Source of the DNA: Lysobacterales bacterium 66-474
GTDB taxonomy: Bacteria > Pseudomonadota > Gammaproteobacteria > Xanthomonadales > Rhodanobacteraceae
Reading direction: 5' to 3'
DNA: 64,000 nt
NCBI GenBank assembly: GCA_001899805.1
Contig: MKWP01000015.1
Coordinates: 124,001 to 188,000, forward strand
Of this stretch, positions 28,708-37,715 are shown in pieces (the first letter of the stretch is position 1; every line of letters begins with the position of its first letter). Below the pieces are notes generated by a model. The model was not told the origin of the DNA. It ran no database searches and was given only the letters and a program-made list of their open reading frames with translations. The position numbers and the translations under genes were made by a program.

Positions 28708-30078
28708 GTGAGCGAGACCTCGCCCGAACTGGCCAGCGCCGAACTCGACGCGGCCGGCTACACCCAGCAGCTCGACCGCAGGCTGAAGCTGCGGCACCTG
28801 CTGGTGTACGGCATGGTGTTCATCGTGCCGATCGCGCCGGTCGCGGTGTACGGCTTCGTCGCCCACGCCAGCCAGGGCATGGTGCCGCTGGTGTACCTGG
28901 TCGGCATGGTCGCGATGTTCTTCACCGCGATGAGTTACAAGCAGTTGAGCGCGGAATTCCCGTTCGCGGGCTCGGTGTACGCCTACGTGCGGCGCGGCAT
29001 GAATCCGTTCCTCGGCTTCGTCGCGGGCTGGATGATCCTCGCCGACTACCTGCTGGTGCCGGCGGTGATCTACATCTTCGTGTCGAACTGGATCGGCGGG
29101 CTGGTGCCGGGCGTGCCGCACTGGGTGTGGATCGTCGCGCTGCTGGCGGTCAACACCGCGATCAACGTGCTGGGCGTGCGACTGCAGTCACGCGCGCATT
29201 TCGTGCTGCTGGCGCTCGAACTGCTGGCGCTGGCAATCTTCGTGGTGCTGGCTATCCGCTTCGTGTTCGTGCTCGGCCAAGGCACCGGCGGTTTTTCATG
29301 GGTGCCCTTGTACCAGCCCGGTCATTTGAGCTGGAGCTTCATCGCCACCGCCACCACGATCGCGGCTTTGAGCTTCCTCGGTTTCGACGCGATCAGCACG
29401 CTGGCCGAGGAGTCGCAGAATCCGCGGCGCGACATCGGCACGGCAACGGTGCTGACCCTGGTGGTGCTCGGTGCGTTGTTCGTGCTGCAAACCTGGCTCG
29501 CGGCACTGGCGCACCCGGATTACTCGAACCTCGACGACAACCTCGGTTTCTTCCAGATCGCCCGCGAGGTCGGTGGCACCGCGCTGTTCGTGCTGTTCAT
29601 CGTGGTGAAGGCGCTGGCGACCGGCGTGGCCAGTGCGCTCGCTTCGCAATCGGCGATCTCGCGCATCCTGTTCGCGATGGGCCGCGACCGTGCCCTGCCC
29701 TTCGGCGGCTTCCTCGCGAAGGTGGACGCACGTTTCAAGACGCCGGCCAATGCGATCCTGTTCGTCGCCGTGCTGTCGCTGGTGTTGTCGCTGAGCGTAC
29801 CGATCGTGGTGTTGCTGCACCTGGTCAATTTCGGCGCGTTGACCGCGTTCCTGCTGCTGAATCTCTCGGTGCCGGTGTATTTCTGGCTGCGTCGCGGCCA
29901 GCGCACCCGCCCGTTCCGCCACATCGTGATGCCGCTGTGCGGACTCGCGGTTGTCGGTTTCATCTTCACCGGTTTCGATCGCACGACCTTCCTTTTCGGC
30001 TGCGCGTGGCTCGTGGTTGGCCTGCTGCTGGGCGTGCTCAGGCGCCAAACCTCCCTTCCGCTCGGGACTTCCCCATGA
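28708..30078 (+). CDS. APC-family amino-acid/peptide permease
   Basis: 456 residues, about 12 membrane helices, with APC blocks such as EFPFAGSVYAYVRRGMNPF near residues 83-100 and FLGFDAISTLAEESQNPRRD near residues 220-240. The start is a GTG at 28708, four bases after the previous stop; no ATG in the frame fits. Its TGA overlaps the ATG of the second hydrolase. It probably takes up the amino acid or dipeptide released by the flanking periplasmic hydrolases. The substrate cannot be read from sequence. Confidence 0.9.
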   Translation: MSETSPELASAELDAAGYTQQLDRRLKLRHLLVYGMVFIVPIAPVAVYGFVAHASQGMVPLVYLVGMVAMFFTAMSYKQLSAEFPFAGSVYAYVRRGMNPFLGFVAGWMILADYLLVPAVIYIFVSNWIGGLVPGVPHWVWIVALLAVNTAINVLGVRLQSRAHFVLLALELLALAIFVVLAIRFVFVLGQGTGGFSWVPLYQPGHLSWSFIATATTIAALSFLGFDAISTLAEESQNPRRDIGTATVLTLVVLGALFVLQTWLAALAHPDYSNLDDNLGFFQIAREVGGTALFVLFIVVKALATGVASALASQSAISRILFAMGRDRALPFGGFLAKVDARFKTPANAILFVAVLSLVLSLSVPIVVLLHLVNFGALTAFLLLNLSVPVYFWLRRGQRTRPFRHIVMPLCGLAVVGFIFTGFDRTTFLFGCAWLVVGLLLGVLRRQTSLPLGTSP

Positions 30079-32048
30079 CGCGCACGCTGCAAATCATGCT
30101 GGCCTTCCTGCTCACGGGTGCGGGCGTCGCGTTCGCGCAGGTGCCGCAACCCGCGTTGCACGCACCGCCCACCACTGCGCCGACGTTACCCGAATCGGCG
30201 CACGCGATGACCGCGCAGGATCTCTCGACGTTCTTCGGCGGCATGCTGCCGTACATGCTGGAGCGCGGCGACATCGCCGGTGGCGTGGTGGTCGTGGTGA
30301 AGGATGGCAAGGTGCTGTTCGCGCAGGGTTACGGCTACGCCGATCTCGCACCCCGCGCGCCGGTGTCGCCGGCCACCACGCTGTTCCGGATCGGATCGGT
30401 CTCGAAGCTGTTTACCTGGACCGCGGTGATGCAACTGGTCGAGCAACGCAAGCTCGATCTCGATCGCGACATCAACGACTACCTCGACTTCATGATCCCG
30501 CCGCGCTTCGGCAAGCCGATCACCCTGCGCGACCTGATGACCCACACGCCGGGCTTCGAGGACACCGCGCGCGACCTGCTGCCGGAGAAGGCCGCCGACA
30601 CCAATCTCGAAAAATACCTCAAGGCGCACATCCCCGCGCGCATCTTTCCGCCCGGCAAGACCGTCGCGTACTCCAATTACGGCGCGGGCGTCGCCGGTTA
30701 CATCGTGCAGCGCGTGTCGGGCGAACGATTCGACGACTACATCCAGCGCCACATCCTCGAACCGCTGGACATGCACCATTCCACGTTCGCACAGCCGTTG
30801 CCGGCAAGCCTCGCGCCGCTGCTCGCAAAGGGTTACGCGTCAGCTTCCGATGGCGACGCCCAACCCTTCGAGCTGGCCAATCCCGCGCCTGCCGGTGCGA
30901 TGACGTCGTCCGCGCTGGACATGGCGAACTTCATGATCGCGCAGCTGCAGGATGGCCGCTTCGGCGACACCCGCATCCTGTCGCAGCAGACCGCAGAATT
31001 GATGCACAGCCCGCAGCACACTTCGGCGCCCGGCCTCAACGGCTTCGACCTCGGCTTCTACCAGGAAAACCGCAACGGCCAGCGCATCATCGGCCACGGC
31101 GGCGACACCGTCGTCTTCCATAGCGACCTGCACCTGTTGCTGGACGCGGACGTCGGCATCTTCATGAGTTTCAATTCCGCGGGCAGGGACGGCGCGGTCA
31201 ACGGCGTGCGCGGCGACATCTTCCACGCGTTCCTCGATCGCTACTTTCCATGGCAGGTCCCGTCGGAATCCGCTTGCGGAAACGCAAAGGCCGATGCCGC
31301 ACGCGTGGTGGGTTCGTACGAATCCAGCCGCCGCAACCAGAGCGCGTTGCGGTTCCTGTATCTGCTGGGACAGGCCAGCGTGCAGGCGCTCCCCGACGGA
31401 ACGATCACGGTCTCGATGCTCAACGACTCCGCCGGCAGTCCCCTGCACTGGCGCGAGATCGGCCCGCTGCATTACCGCGAAGTCAACGGCCAGGCCCTGC
31501 TGGATTTCGTCGCCGACGCGCAAGGGCACGTTCTTTATTTCGCCACCAGCGAAAATCCGACCTCGATCATGCAGCGCACGCCGGGCCGCCTGAGCCCGGC
31601 AACGTTCGGGCCGTTGCTGGGCATCGTGCTGGCGATCCTGCTGGCGACGCTTCTGATCTGGTTCGGCGGCTGGCTGGTACGGCGGCGCTATGGACGCAGT
31701 CTGGAATTGAGGCGCGCGCAGCGCATCGTGCGCAGGTTGTCGCGGGTCGGCGTGTTGGCAGGCGTCGCGGTGGTCGTCGGGTGGCTCCTGTTCGTCACCG
31801 CGATTTCCGCCAACGAACTGCTGCTGGTGCGTGGCGGGCTGACGCCGTGGATGTATCTGCTGTACGCGACGGGCGTACTCGCCCTGCTGGGCGTGCTCGC
31901 CGTGATCGCGAATGCCGCCATCGCATGGATCGCGCCGCGCCGCGGCCGCTGGGTGCGCGTCGGCGAAATCCTGCTGGCGCTGGCGATGCTTTACCTCGCG
32001 TGGTTCATCGCGGCGTTCGGCCTGGTCAGCTTCAACGTGCGGTTTTGA
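30075..32048 (+). CDS. serine hydrolase, class C beta-lactamase fold, with membrane tail (copy 2)
   Basis: 657 residues, with an ATG overlapping the permease stop (ATGA). The signal peptide ends in AFAQ. Catalytic Ser108 and Lys111 lie in GSVSK and a YSNYG motif follows. The C-terminal membrane helices have the same layout as copy 1. Shared segments such as PYMLERGDIAGGVV and GFDLGFYQENRNG show a duplication. Keeping two paralogues on either side of the permease suggests divided specificity, for example an endo- and an exo-acting step, but this is inference. Confidence 0.88.
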   Translation: MTRTLQIMLAFLLTGAGVAFAQVPQPALHAPPTTAPTLPESAHAMTAQDLSTFFGGMLPYMLERGDIAGGVVVVVKDGKVLFAQGYGYADLAPRAPVSPATTLFRIGSVSKLFTWTAVMQLVEQRKLDLDRDINDYLDFMIPPRFGKPITLRDLMTHTPGFEDTARDLLPEKAADTNLEKYLKAHIPARIFPPGKTVAYSNYGAGVAGYIVQRVSGERFDDYIQRHILEPLDMHHSTFAQPLPASLAPLLAKGYASASDGDAQPFELANPAPAGAMTSSALDMANFMIAQLQDGRFGDTRILSQQTAELMHSPQHTSAPGLNGFDLGFYQENRNGQRIIGHGGDTVVFHSDLHLLLDADVGIFMSFNSAGRDGAVNGVRGDIFHAFLDRYFPWQVPSESACGNAKADAARVVGSYESSRRNQSALRFLYLLGQASVQALPDGTITVSMLNDSAGSPLHWREIGPLHYREVNGQALLDFVADAQGHVLYFATSENPTSIMQRTPGRLSPATFGPLLGIVLAILLATLLIWFGGWLVRRRYGRSLELRRAQRIVRRLSRVGVLAGVAVVVGWLLFVTAISANELLLVRGGLTPWMYLLYATGVLALLGVLAVIANAAIAWIAPRRGRWVRVGEILLALAMLYLAWFIAAFGLVSFNVRF

Positions 32049-32092
32049 CGTCCTCCGAAGGAGCCTGCGTTTGCGAACAACAAGGAGATGAC

Positions 32093-33109
32093 ATGAGCGC
32101 CCCTCGTTCCCTGAAGTTGCATGCCGCCGTCGAAAAACGGCAGCTGAAATCGCCGTTCCACATCACCGGCTACACCTTCACCGGGTTCGATGCGCTGGTG
32201 GTGACGCTGCGCGATGGCGGCTGCATCGGCCGCGGCGAAGCGCAGGGCGTGTATTACAAGCACGACAATCCGCCCGGGATGCTGGCGCAGGTCGAAGCGC
32301 TGCGCGATCGCATCGAACACGGCATCACCCGCATGGAATTGCTGGATTGCCTGCCGCCCGGCGGCGCGCGCAATGCACTGGACGCCGCGCTATGGGATCT
32401 GGAAGCCACGCGCCGCGGCCTGCCGGCTTGGCAGCTCGCGGGCATCGATCCGCCGCGCCCACTGCTGACCACCTTCACGATCGGTGCGGACGAACCTTCG
32501 GTGATGGCCGATCAGGCACGCGCCTTCGGCGATGCACGCGCCCTGAAACTCAAGCTCACCGACGACGAGTTCAACGCCGAACGCGTGCGCGCGGTGCGTG
32601 CAGTGCGTCCGGACGCATGGATCATGGTCGACGCCAACCAGGGTTTCACCCGCGAATCGCTCTCGCATCTGATGCCTGCGTTGCAGCAATGCCGCGTTGC
32701 CCTGATCGAGCAGCCCTTCCCGGTCGGCAGGGAAACCTGGCTGGATGATCTGCATTGCCCGATCCACCTCGCCGCGGACGAAAGCGTGCAGGACCACACC
32801 GATCTCGAGAGGCTCGCCGGGCGGGTCGACACCATCAACATCAAGCTGGACAAGTGCGGCGGCCTCACCGAAGCGTTGGCGATGGCAAGCCTGGCGCGCG
32901 CGATGGGTTTCGACCTGATGGTGGGCAACATGTCCGGCTCGTCGCTGGCGATGGCGCCCGCGTTCGTGCTCGGCCAGCAATGCGCGGTAGTCGACCTGGA
33001 CGGACCGCTGTACCTGCGCGAAGACTGTTCACCCGGCGCACGCTACCAGGACGGCATGATCTGGTGTCCCGAAGAACTATGGGGTGGCGGACTGCCGGTC
33101 GCGGCGTGA
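32093..33109 (+). CDS. dipeptide epimerase of the enolase superfamily (L-Ala-D/L-Glu epimerase-like)
   Basis: 338 residues. The ATG at 32093 follows AAGGAGATGAC. The catalytic lysine pair K152-x-K154 and second lysine K251 (NIKLDKCGG) flank the metal ligands D180 (MVDANQ), E206 (LIEQPF) and D229 (AADES), all at the spacing of muconate-lactonizing-subgroup dipeptide epimerases such as YcjG/YkfB. The soluble enzyme would convert an L-Ala-D-Glu-like dipeptide so that ordinary peptidases can use it. Sitting after the transporter and hydrolases, it points to muropeptide or D-amino-acid peptide catabolism. Exact specificity is open. Confidence 0.9.
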   Translation: MSAPRSLKLHAAVEKRQLKSPFHITGYTFTGFDALVVTLRDGGCIGRGEAQGVYYKHDNPPGMLAQVEALRDRIEHGITRMELLDCLPPGGARNALDAALWDLEATRRGLPAWQLAGIDPPRPLLTTFTIGADEPSVMADQARAFGDARALKLKLTDDEFNAERVRAVRAVRPDAWIMVDANQGFTRESLSHLMPALQQCRVALIEQPFPVGRETWLDDLHCPIHLAADESVQDHTDLERLAGRVDTINIKLDKCGGLTEALAMASLARAMGFDLMVGNMSGSSLAMAPAFVLGQQCAVVDLDGPLYLREDCSPGARYQDGMIWCPEELWGGGLPVAA

Positions 33110-33146
33110 TGGAATACGAAGGCGGGAGCCGAAGAAACGAACCACG

Positions 33147-34076
33147 ATGACCCAGGACCTCAAGAAAAAACTCAAGAACCGCTGGCACACGTTCACGGCG
33201 TCGGAACAACGCATCGCAGGTTACCTGCTGCAGAACCTCGGCGGCCTTCCCTTCGAGACCGCTGCATCGCTGGGCCAGCGCGTCGGCGTCAGCGCGATGA
33301 CGGTCGGACGTTTCCTGCGCAAGCTCGGCTACGCCGGCGTGGCCGAAATGAAGGAAGAACTGCGCGGCGGCACGGGATGGCTGAAGCTCTACCACAGCCC
33401 CCCATCCACGGAAGGACAGGATGCCCGCAACGAGAACCTCGAAGCCGAAATCCGGGCGTTGTCCGCGACCCATGCACTGGCCGGCGGCGAGGAATGGAAA
33501 GCCGTCGTCCACCTGCTGGCCTCGGCCGACCGGGTTTCGGTGGCCAGCTTCCAGCTCGGCCGCTTCCTCGGCCTGATGTTCGCGTCGCTGCTGCAGCAGA
33601 TCCGGCCGCACGTCACGTTTGCATCGGGCGTGGATGGCGCCTACACCGACGTACTGATCGATTCCACCGAAAAGAGCTGCGTGGTACTGATCGACGAGCG
33701 CCGCTATTCGCGACACTTCCGGATTCTCGCCCGGGAAGTGGCGGCGCGCGGCATTCCGCTGGTGATCCTCACCGACAGCGAATGCTACTGGGCGCACCAG
33801 TTGACGCCGCACGTGCTGATGCTGCCCATCCAGGCGGAACGCGCATGGCACGGCTTCACCGCGTTCGGCATGCTGTTCAACCTGCTGCTGGGCGCGGTGA
33901 TTCGCGCGCGCGGCAGCGACGCGGTGTACGAACGCATCGAGCAAATCACCGCGATGCGGCAGCAGTTCATCGGCTTCAGCGGACCGGGGCCGGCCGGCGC
34001 CGCTGCCGGGAAGGAATCCCGGAACCCGGCGACGACTCGCCGCGCTTCCCTGCGCAAGGGCCGCGGACGCGGCTGA
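33147..34076 (+). CDS. MurR/RpiR-family transcriptional regulator
   Basis: 309 residues. The N-terminal RpiR helix-turn-helix (about residues 8-80; FTASEQRIAGYLLQN, then VGVSAMTVGRFLRKLGY) is followed by a SIS-like sugar-phosphate-type domain (about 125-255; SVASFQLGRFLG, CVVLIDERRYSRH). A basic tail extends beyond the family core. It is the last gene of the cluster, 37 bases after the epimerase, so it is likely the dedicated regulator. MurR in E. coli senses MurNAc-6-phosphate; whether this protein binds a sugar phosphate is unknown. It converges on ahpD with 3 bases between stops. Confidence 0.9.
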   Translation: MTQDLKKKLKNRWHTFTASEQRIAGYLLQNLGGLPFETAASLGQRVGVSAMTVGRFLRKLGYAGVAEMKEELRGGTGWLKLYHSPPSTEGQDARNENLEAEIRALSATHALAGGEEWKAVVHLLASADRVSVASFQLGRFLGLMFASLLQQIRPHVTFASGVDGAYTDVLIDSTEKSCVVLIDERRYSRHFRILAREVAARGIPLVILTDSECYWAHQLTPHVLMLPIQAERAWHGFTAFGMLFNLLLGAVIRARGSDAVYERIEQITAMRQQFIGFSGPGPAGAAAGKESRNPATTRRASLRKGRGRG

Positions 34077-34079
34077 CGG

Positions 34080-34643
34080 TCAGGCCGCCTGCGCAGCCTG
34101 GGCCGTGTCCGCCGCGGATTGCTGCTCCAGCACCACTGCCACCGCATGGATCACCGCCGCGATGCGCGCGGCGCTTTGCACCGCCTGCGCGGAGACATCG
34201 TGCTTGCGCAGGGTGCGTTCGTGCGAAGCCACGCAACTGCCGCAGCCATTGATGGCCGACACCGCCACCGCGGCGAGATCGAAGTCGATCTTGTCACCGC
34301 CCGGATTGGCCATCGCGTTCATGCGCAGCCCGGCGCGCAGGGTGCGGTACTCGTCGTTGTCCACGAGATACTGGAAGCGGTAATAGATGTTGGTCATGCC
34401 CATCAGCGCGGCGGCGGTGCGCGCGCCGTCGAGTTCCCTCTCGTCGGCATGTTGCGAGGCGAATTGCGCGATGGCTTCGGTCAGCGGCGCGTGGCGCGAT
34501 GCGATGGCAGATGCCAGCGCGACGATCGCGATCTGCTTCTGCGAAAGTCCCGGTGCGCCGCCTTCGCCCAGCACGGATTCGAGGTTGAGGCGAAGGTCCT
34601 TGGCATAGTCGGGCAGGCCGGACTTGATGCGTTCAAGACTCAT
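34080..34643 (-). CDS. ahpD: alkyl hydroperoxide reductase AhpD-like (carboxymuconolactone decarboxylase fold)
   Basis: 187 residues from the ATG at 34643 (GGAGA six bases upstream); an ATG four codons earlier is less well placed. The AhpD active-site motif CGSC-VASHE lies near residue 133, with the catalytic cysteine pair and nearby histidine. AhpD reduces AhpC using lipoyl proteins as the electron source. It is directly downstream of ahpC in a short operon, which agrees with this pairing and with the absence of ahpF here. Confidence 0.92.
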   Translation of the reverse strand: MSLERIKSGLPDYAKDLRLNLESVLGEGGAPGLSQKQIAIVALASAIASRHAPLTEAIAQFASQHADERELDGARTAAALMGMTNIYYRFQYLVDNDEYRTLRAGLRMNAMANPGGDKIDFDLAAVAVSAINGCGSCVASHERTLRKHDVSAQAVQSAARIAAVIHAVAVVLEQQSAADTAQAAQAA

Positions 34644-34744
34644 GATGTTCTCCAATCACGGTTCAAAGTGGCGGCGGGATTGCTCCCGCCGCCTTGGGCG
34701 CCGCGCCGAAGGAGGGGTATCGGCGCTGGCAGCACGGGATCGCC

Positions 34745-35284
34745 TCACGCAGCCTTCAGGGTTTCCTCGCCCTTGTTCCAGTTGCAGGGGCACAGTTCGT
34801 CGGTCTGCAGTGCGTCGAGTACGCGCAGCACTTCCGCCGGATTGCGGCCGACCGAACCTTCGGTGACGTACACGAAACGGATCACGCCTTCCGGATCGAC
34901 CAGGAACGCGGCGCGCTTGGCCACGCCTTCATCGTCGAGGATGCCGAGCGCGCGGGTCAGGTCCTTGTTGATGTCGGCCAGCATCGGGAAAGGCAGGTCA
35001 CGCAAGTCCTTGTGGTCCTTGCGCCAGGCCATGTGCACGAACTCGGAGTCGGTGCTGGCGGCGAGGATCTGGCAATCACGGTCCTTGAATTGCGCATCGA
35101 GATCGGCGAAGCCCTTGATCTCGGTCGGGCACACGAAAGTGAAGTCCTTCGGATAGAAGAACACGCACGTCCACTTGCCCTTGTAGGTGTTCGAGTCGAT
35201 GTTGACGAAGGCCTTGTCGAGGCTGTCGATCGACACTGTGGCCTTGAGGTTGAAGTGCGGAAAGTTGTTGCCGACGGTAAGCAT
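34745..35284 (-). CDS. ahpC: peroxiredoxin, AhpC family
   Basis: 179 residues; the ATG at 35284 is family-typical, and the longer frame is the oxyR/ahpC gap. The peroxidatic Cys52 lies in FTFVCPTE, and two further cysteines (165 and 167, ELCPCNW) serve resolution and partner exchange. It reduces H2O2, organic peroxides and peroxynitrite. It is divergent from oxyR and upstream of ahpD, so OxyR control is expected. Confidence 0.95.
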   Translation of the reverse strand: MLTVGNNFPHFNLKATVSIDSLDKAFVNIDSNTYKGKWTCVFFYPKDFTFVCPTEIKGFADLDAQFKDRDCQILAASTDSEFVHMAWRKDHKDLRDLPFPMLADINKDLTRALGILDDEGVAKRAAFLVDPEGVIRFVYVTEGSVGRNPAEVLRVLDALQTDELCPCNWNKGEETLKAA

Positions 35285-35447
35285 GGGAAGCTCCTTTGGG
35301 GTGGTTGGAACCGTTGGACCGGCGGCGCGTGCCGCTGTCCATGCAGACCAAGATACGCACATGACATTGATATGTCCAATCGATTGTTGAAATGCAGTTG
35401 ATAGGCAATATATATTGACACAGACCCGCTTCACCTGAGAACGCACC
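35285..35447. promoter_or_regulatory. ahpC-oxyR divergent control region
   Basis: 163 bp with an AT-rich core (about 35362-35420). The stretch CGATTGTTGAAATGCAGTTG followed by ATAGGCAATATATATTG contains ATAG/CTAT-like half-sites at roughly 10-base steps, as in OxyR operators. Promoters of both genes must lie here. The exact site is not certain by eye. Confidence 0.45.
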
Positions 35448-36425
35448 GTGAACCTGCGCGACCTGCACTACCTGACCGCCCTTGCCGACCACAAGCACTT
35501 CGGCCGCGCCGCCGAAGCCAGCTTCGTCAGCCAGCCGACCCTTTCGACCCAGATCCGGAAGCTGGAGGACGAGCTGGGCGTCACCCTGGTCGAGCGTACG
35601 CCGCGCAAGGTGCTGCTGACCGAGGTCGGCCGGCAGATCGTGGCGCGCGCGCGCGAAGTCCTGAACGAAGTGGAGCAGATCAAGCGCATTGCGCATCGCG
35701 ACCGCGACCCCGAAGCCGGCTCCCTGCGCCTCGGCATCTTTCCCACGCTCGGTCCTTACCTTTTGCCGCACGTGTTGGGCACGATCCGCGACCGCTTCCC
35801 CCGCCTGGAATTGCTGCTGGTCGAGGAAAAGACCGCTGAACTGGTGCAGCGCCTGCGCGAGGGCAAGCTGGATGCCGCGATCCTCGCGCTGCCGGTGCAC
35901 GACGACACCTTGCACGCGGAATTCCTGTTCGAGGAACCGTTCCTGCTGGCGGCGCCGGACGCGCATCCGCTGGCCGGCCGCAAGCTATTGAAAATGGCCG
36001 ACCTCGAGGACGAACACCTGCTGTTGCTGGAAGACGGCCATTGCCTGCGCGACCAGGCGCTCGAGGTTTGCCGGATGTCCGGCGCCGGCGAGAGACAGGG
36101 GTTCCGCGCCACCAGCCTCGAAACCCTGCGCCAGATGGTCGCCGCCAATGTCGGCGTCACCCTGCTGCCGGTGCTCGCGGTGCAGCCGCCGATCGCGCAT
36201 ACCGGCAACGTGCACCTGACCCCGTTCCGCGGCCACGCGCCCAGCCGGCGCATCGCGATGTTCTGGCGCAAGAGCTCGGCGATCCACGGGTTCCTGCTGC
36301 AACTGGCGGAAGTATTCAAGCAGCTCCCGCCGACCCTGCTCGATCCTGCCACCCTGCCTGCCCCGCCCATTGAGAAACCGACGCGCCGTCGGTATGTTGG
36401 CGGGAGAAACCACGCGAAGGACTGA
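35448..36425 (+). CDS. oxyR: hydrogen-peroxide-inducible LysR-type activator OxyR
   Basis: 325 residues. The LysR helix-turn-helix is at the N-terminus (AEASFVSQPTLSTQIRKLE). The redox cysteines are at the E. coli positions, Cys199 and Cys208, in GHCLRDQALEVC, which form the disulfide that activates the protein. An extra tail of about 20 basic residues follows the core. Divergent transcription from ahpC-ahpD matches its role. Confidence 0.97.
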   Translation: MNLRDLHYLTALADHKHFGRAAEASFVSQPTLSTQIRKLEDELGVTLVERTPRKVLLTEVGRQIVARAREVLNEVEQIKRIAHRDRDPEAGSLRLGIFPTLGPYLLPHVLGTIRDRFPRLELLLVEEKTAELVQRLREGKLDAAILALPVHDDTLHAEFLFEEPFLLAAPDAHPLAGRKLLKMADLEDEHLLLLEDGHCLRDQALEVCRMSGAGERQGFRATSLETLRQMVAANVGVTLLPVLAVQPPIAHTGNVHLTPFRGHAPSRRIAMFWRKSSAIHGFLLQLAEVFKQLPPTLLDPATLPAPPIEKPTRRRYVGGRNHAKD

Positions 36426-36426
36426 C

Positions 36427-36840
36427 ATGGCCACCCGCTCACCCATCACCCTCTCCCGCCTCGATGTCGAGCGCATCGAGGCGCTGCTGGAAACCCCCGC
36501 GCTGCGCGATTCGCCTGCGGCGGAGAAACTGCGGGCCGAATTCGACCGCGCCGACATCGTCGAGCCGGCCGACATGCCGCACGACGTGGTCAGCATGAAT
36601 TCGTCGGCCGACTGCGTGGATGAATCGAACGGCAAGCACCACACCCTGACGCTGGTGTATCCCAAGGATGCCGACGCCGACGCCGGACGGATTTCGGTGC
36701 TGGCGCCGGTCGGCAGCGCGCTGCTCGGCCTGCGCGTGGGCCAGGGGATCGATTGGCCAGGCCATGCCGGCAAGACCCACCGGCTCAAGGTCACCGCGAT
36801 CCACTATCAACCGGAAGCCGCGGGCGACCTGCACCGCTAG
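36427..36840 (+). CDS. rnk: regulator of nucleoside diphosphate kinase
   Basis: 137 residues. Short N-terminal coiled-coil helix, then a GreA/GreB-type C-terminal domain (DADAGRISVLAPVGSALLGL, then IDWPGHAGKTHRLKV). The spacing to oxyR is one base, so they may be co-transcribed. Rnk proteins bind RNA polymerase near the secondary channel and affect nucleotide and polyphosphate metabolism. The ATG at 36427 is the only well-placed start. Confidence 0.9.
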   Translation: MATRSPITLSRLDVERIEALLETPALRDSPAAEKLRAEFDRADIVEPADMPHDVVSMNSSADCVDESNGKHHTLTLVYPKDADADAGRISVLAPVGSALLGLRVGQGIDWPGHAGKTHRLKVTAIHYQPEAAGDLHR

Positions 36841-36924
36841 TGCGGTCGTCCATGGCCGCTGCTTCATTGAACGGATCGGCTCACGGCGACACTCAAAATC
36901 CGGAAAGACCAGAACGGCCTCAAG

Positions 36925-36986
36925 GGCCGCCATCCGTGGCAAACAGCTCCATGGCCTGGCTTTCCACCACAGCCGCTCCGTGGGAG
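36925..36986. repeat. dispersed repeat copy, fused modules (second copy at 46374-46418)
   Basis: The first half, CCGCCATCCGTGGCAAACAG plus CTCCATGG, resembles the module at 10871-10919. The second half, CTGGCTTTCCACCACAGCCG, matches 46381-46407 with about two differences. It lies in the 277-bp gap between rnk and the rubrerythrin gene, which otherwise shows an AT-richer stretch (about 37000-37055) likely to hold the promoter of the next operon. Confidence 0.7.
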
Positions 36987-37117
36987 TCATTGCCGGTAAT
37001 AGTTGTTACCTATTGGGACGATCGAATCAATCAATTTCATTTCACACTCCGAGCGCGTTACGGTCACCTGACCGGCATCAGGCCGCGCACGCCCACCACA
37101 CCAGAGGTAAAAACGCC

Positions 37118-37537
37118 ATGGCAAACCTGAAAGGCTCCAAGACCGAGCAGAACCTGAAAGACGCTTTCGCGGGTGAATCGATGGCCAACCGGCGCTACCT
37201 GTACTTCGCTTCCAAGGCCGACGTCGAGGGTTACAACGACGTGTCGGCCGTGTTCCGTTCCACTGCCGAAGGCGAAACCGGCCACGCGCATGGCCACATG
37301 GAATACCTGGAAGACGTGGGCGATCCCGCCACCGGCCTGCCGTTCGGCGAAACCCACGCCAACCTCAAGAGCGCGATCGCGGGTGAAACCCACGAATACA
37401 CCGACATGTATCCAGGCATGGCCAAGGCCGCGCGCGATGAAGGTTTCGAGGAAATCGCCGACTGGTTCGAGACACTGGCCAAGGCCGAACGCTCGCACGC
37501 GAACCGTTTCACCAAGGCGTTGAACGAACTCGGGTGA
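37118..37537 (+). CDS. rubrerythrin-family diiron protein (ferritin-like, no rubredoxin domain)
   Basis: 139 residues, shorter than classical rubrerythrin because the C-terminal rubredoxin part is absent. The four-helix carboxylate/histidine ligands are visible ([46 protein letters not shown]). It probably reduces peroxide or handles iron. It precedes the CCG Fe-S protein and DUF3501 genes, a recurrent trio in proteobacteria. The ATG follows AGAGGTAAAAACGCC. Confidence 0.9.
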   Translation: MANLKGSKTEQNLKDAFAGESMANRRYLYFASKADVEGYNDVSAVFRSTAEGETGHAHGHMEYLEDVGDPATGLPFGETHANLKSAIAGETHEYTDMYPGMAKAARDEGFEEIADWFETLAKAERSHANRFTKALNELG

Positions 37538-37550
37538 ATCCCCGGAGCAG

Positions 37551-37640
37551 GTTGGGCTGAGCGGCTTCTCGCGAAGCCCAACGACGCCGAACGACCATGT
37601 TGGGCTTCATCCGCAAAAATGCGGATTCAACCCAACCTAC
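37551..37640. repeat. palindromic intergenic repeat after the rubrerythrin gene
   Basis: Two inverted pairs: GTTGGGCT...AGCCCAAC (37551-37582), and TTGGGCTTCATCCGCA / TGCGGATTCAACCCAA (37600-37636). This is a common proteobacterial palindrome type. It may attenuate transcription into the Fe-S gene that follows. Confidence 0.65.
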
Positions 37641-37715
37641 GGAAGAACAGGCCATGGATGCCGCGCACGGCAAAGCAATGGGCCAATCGCGGGCACACCG
37701 AACAGGACAGAGCGA

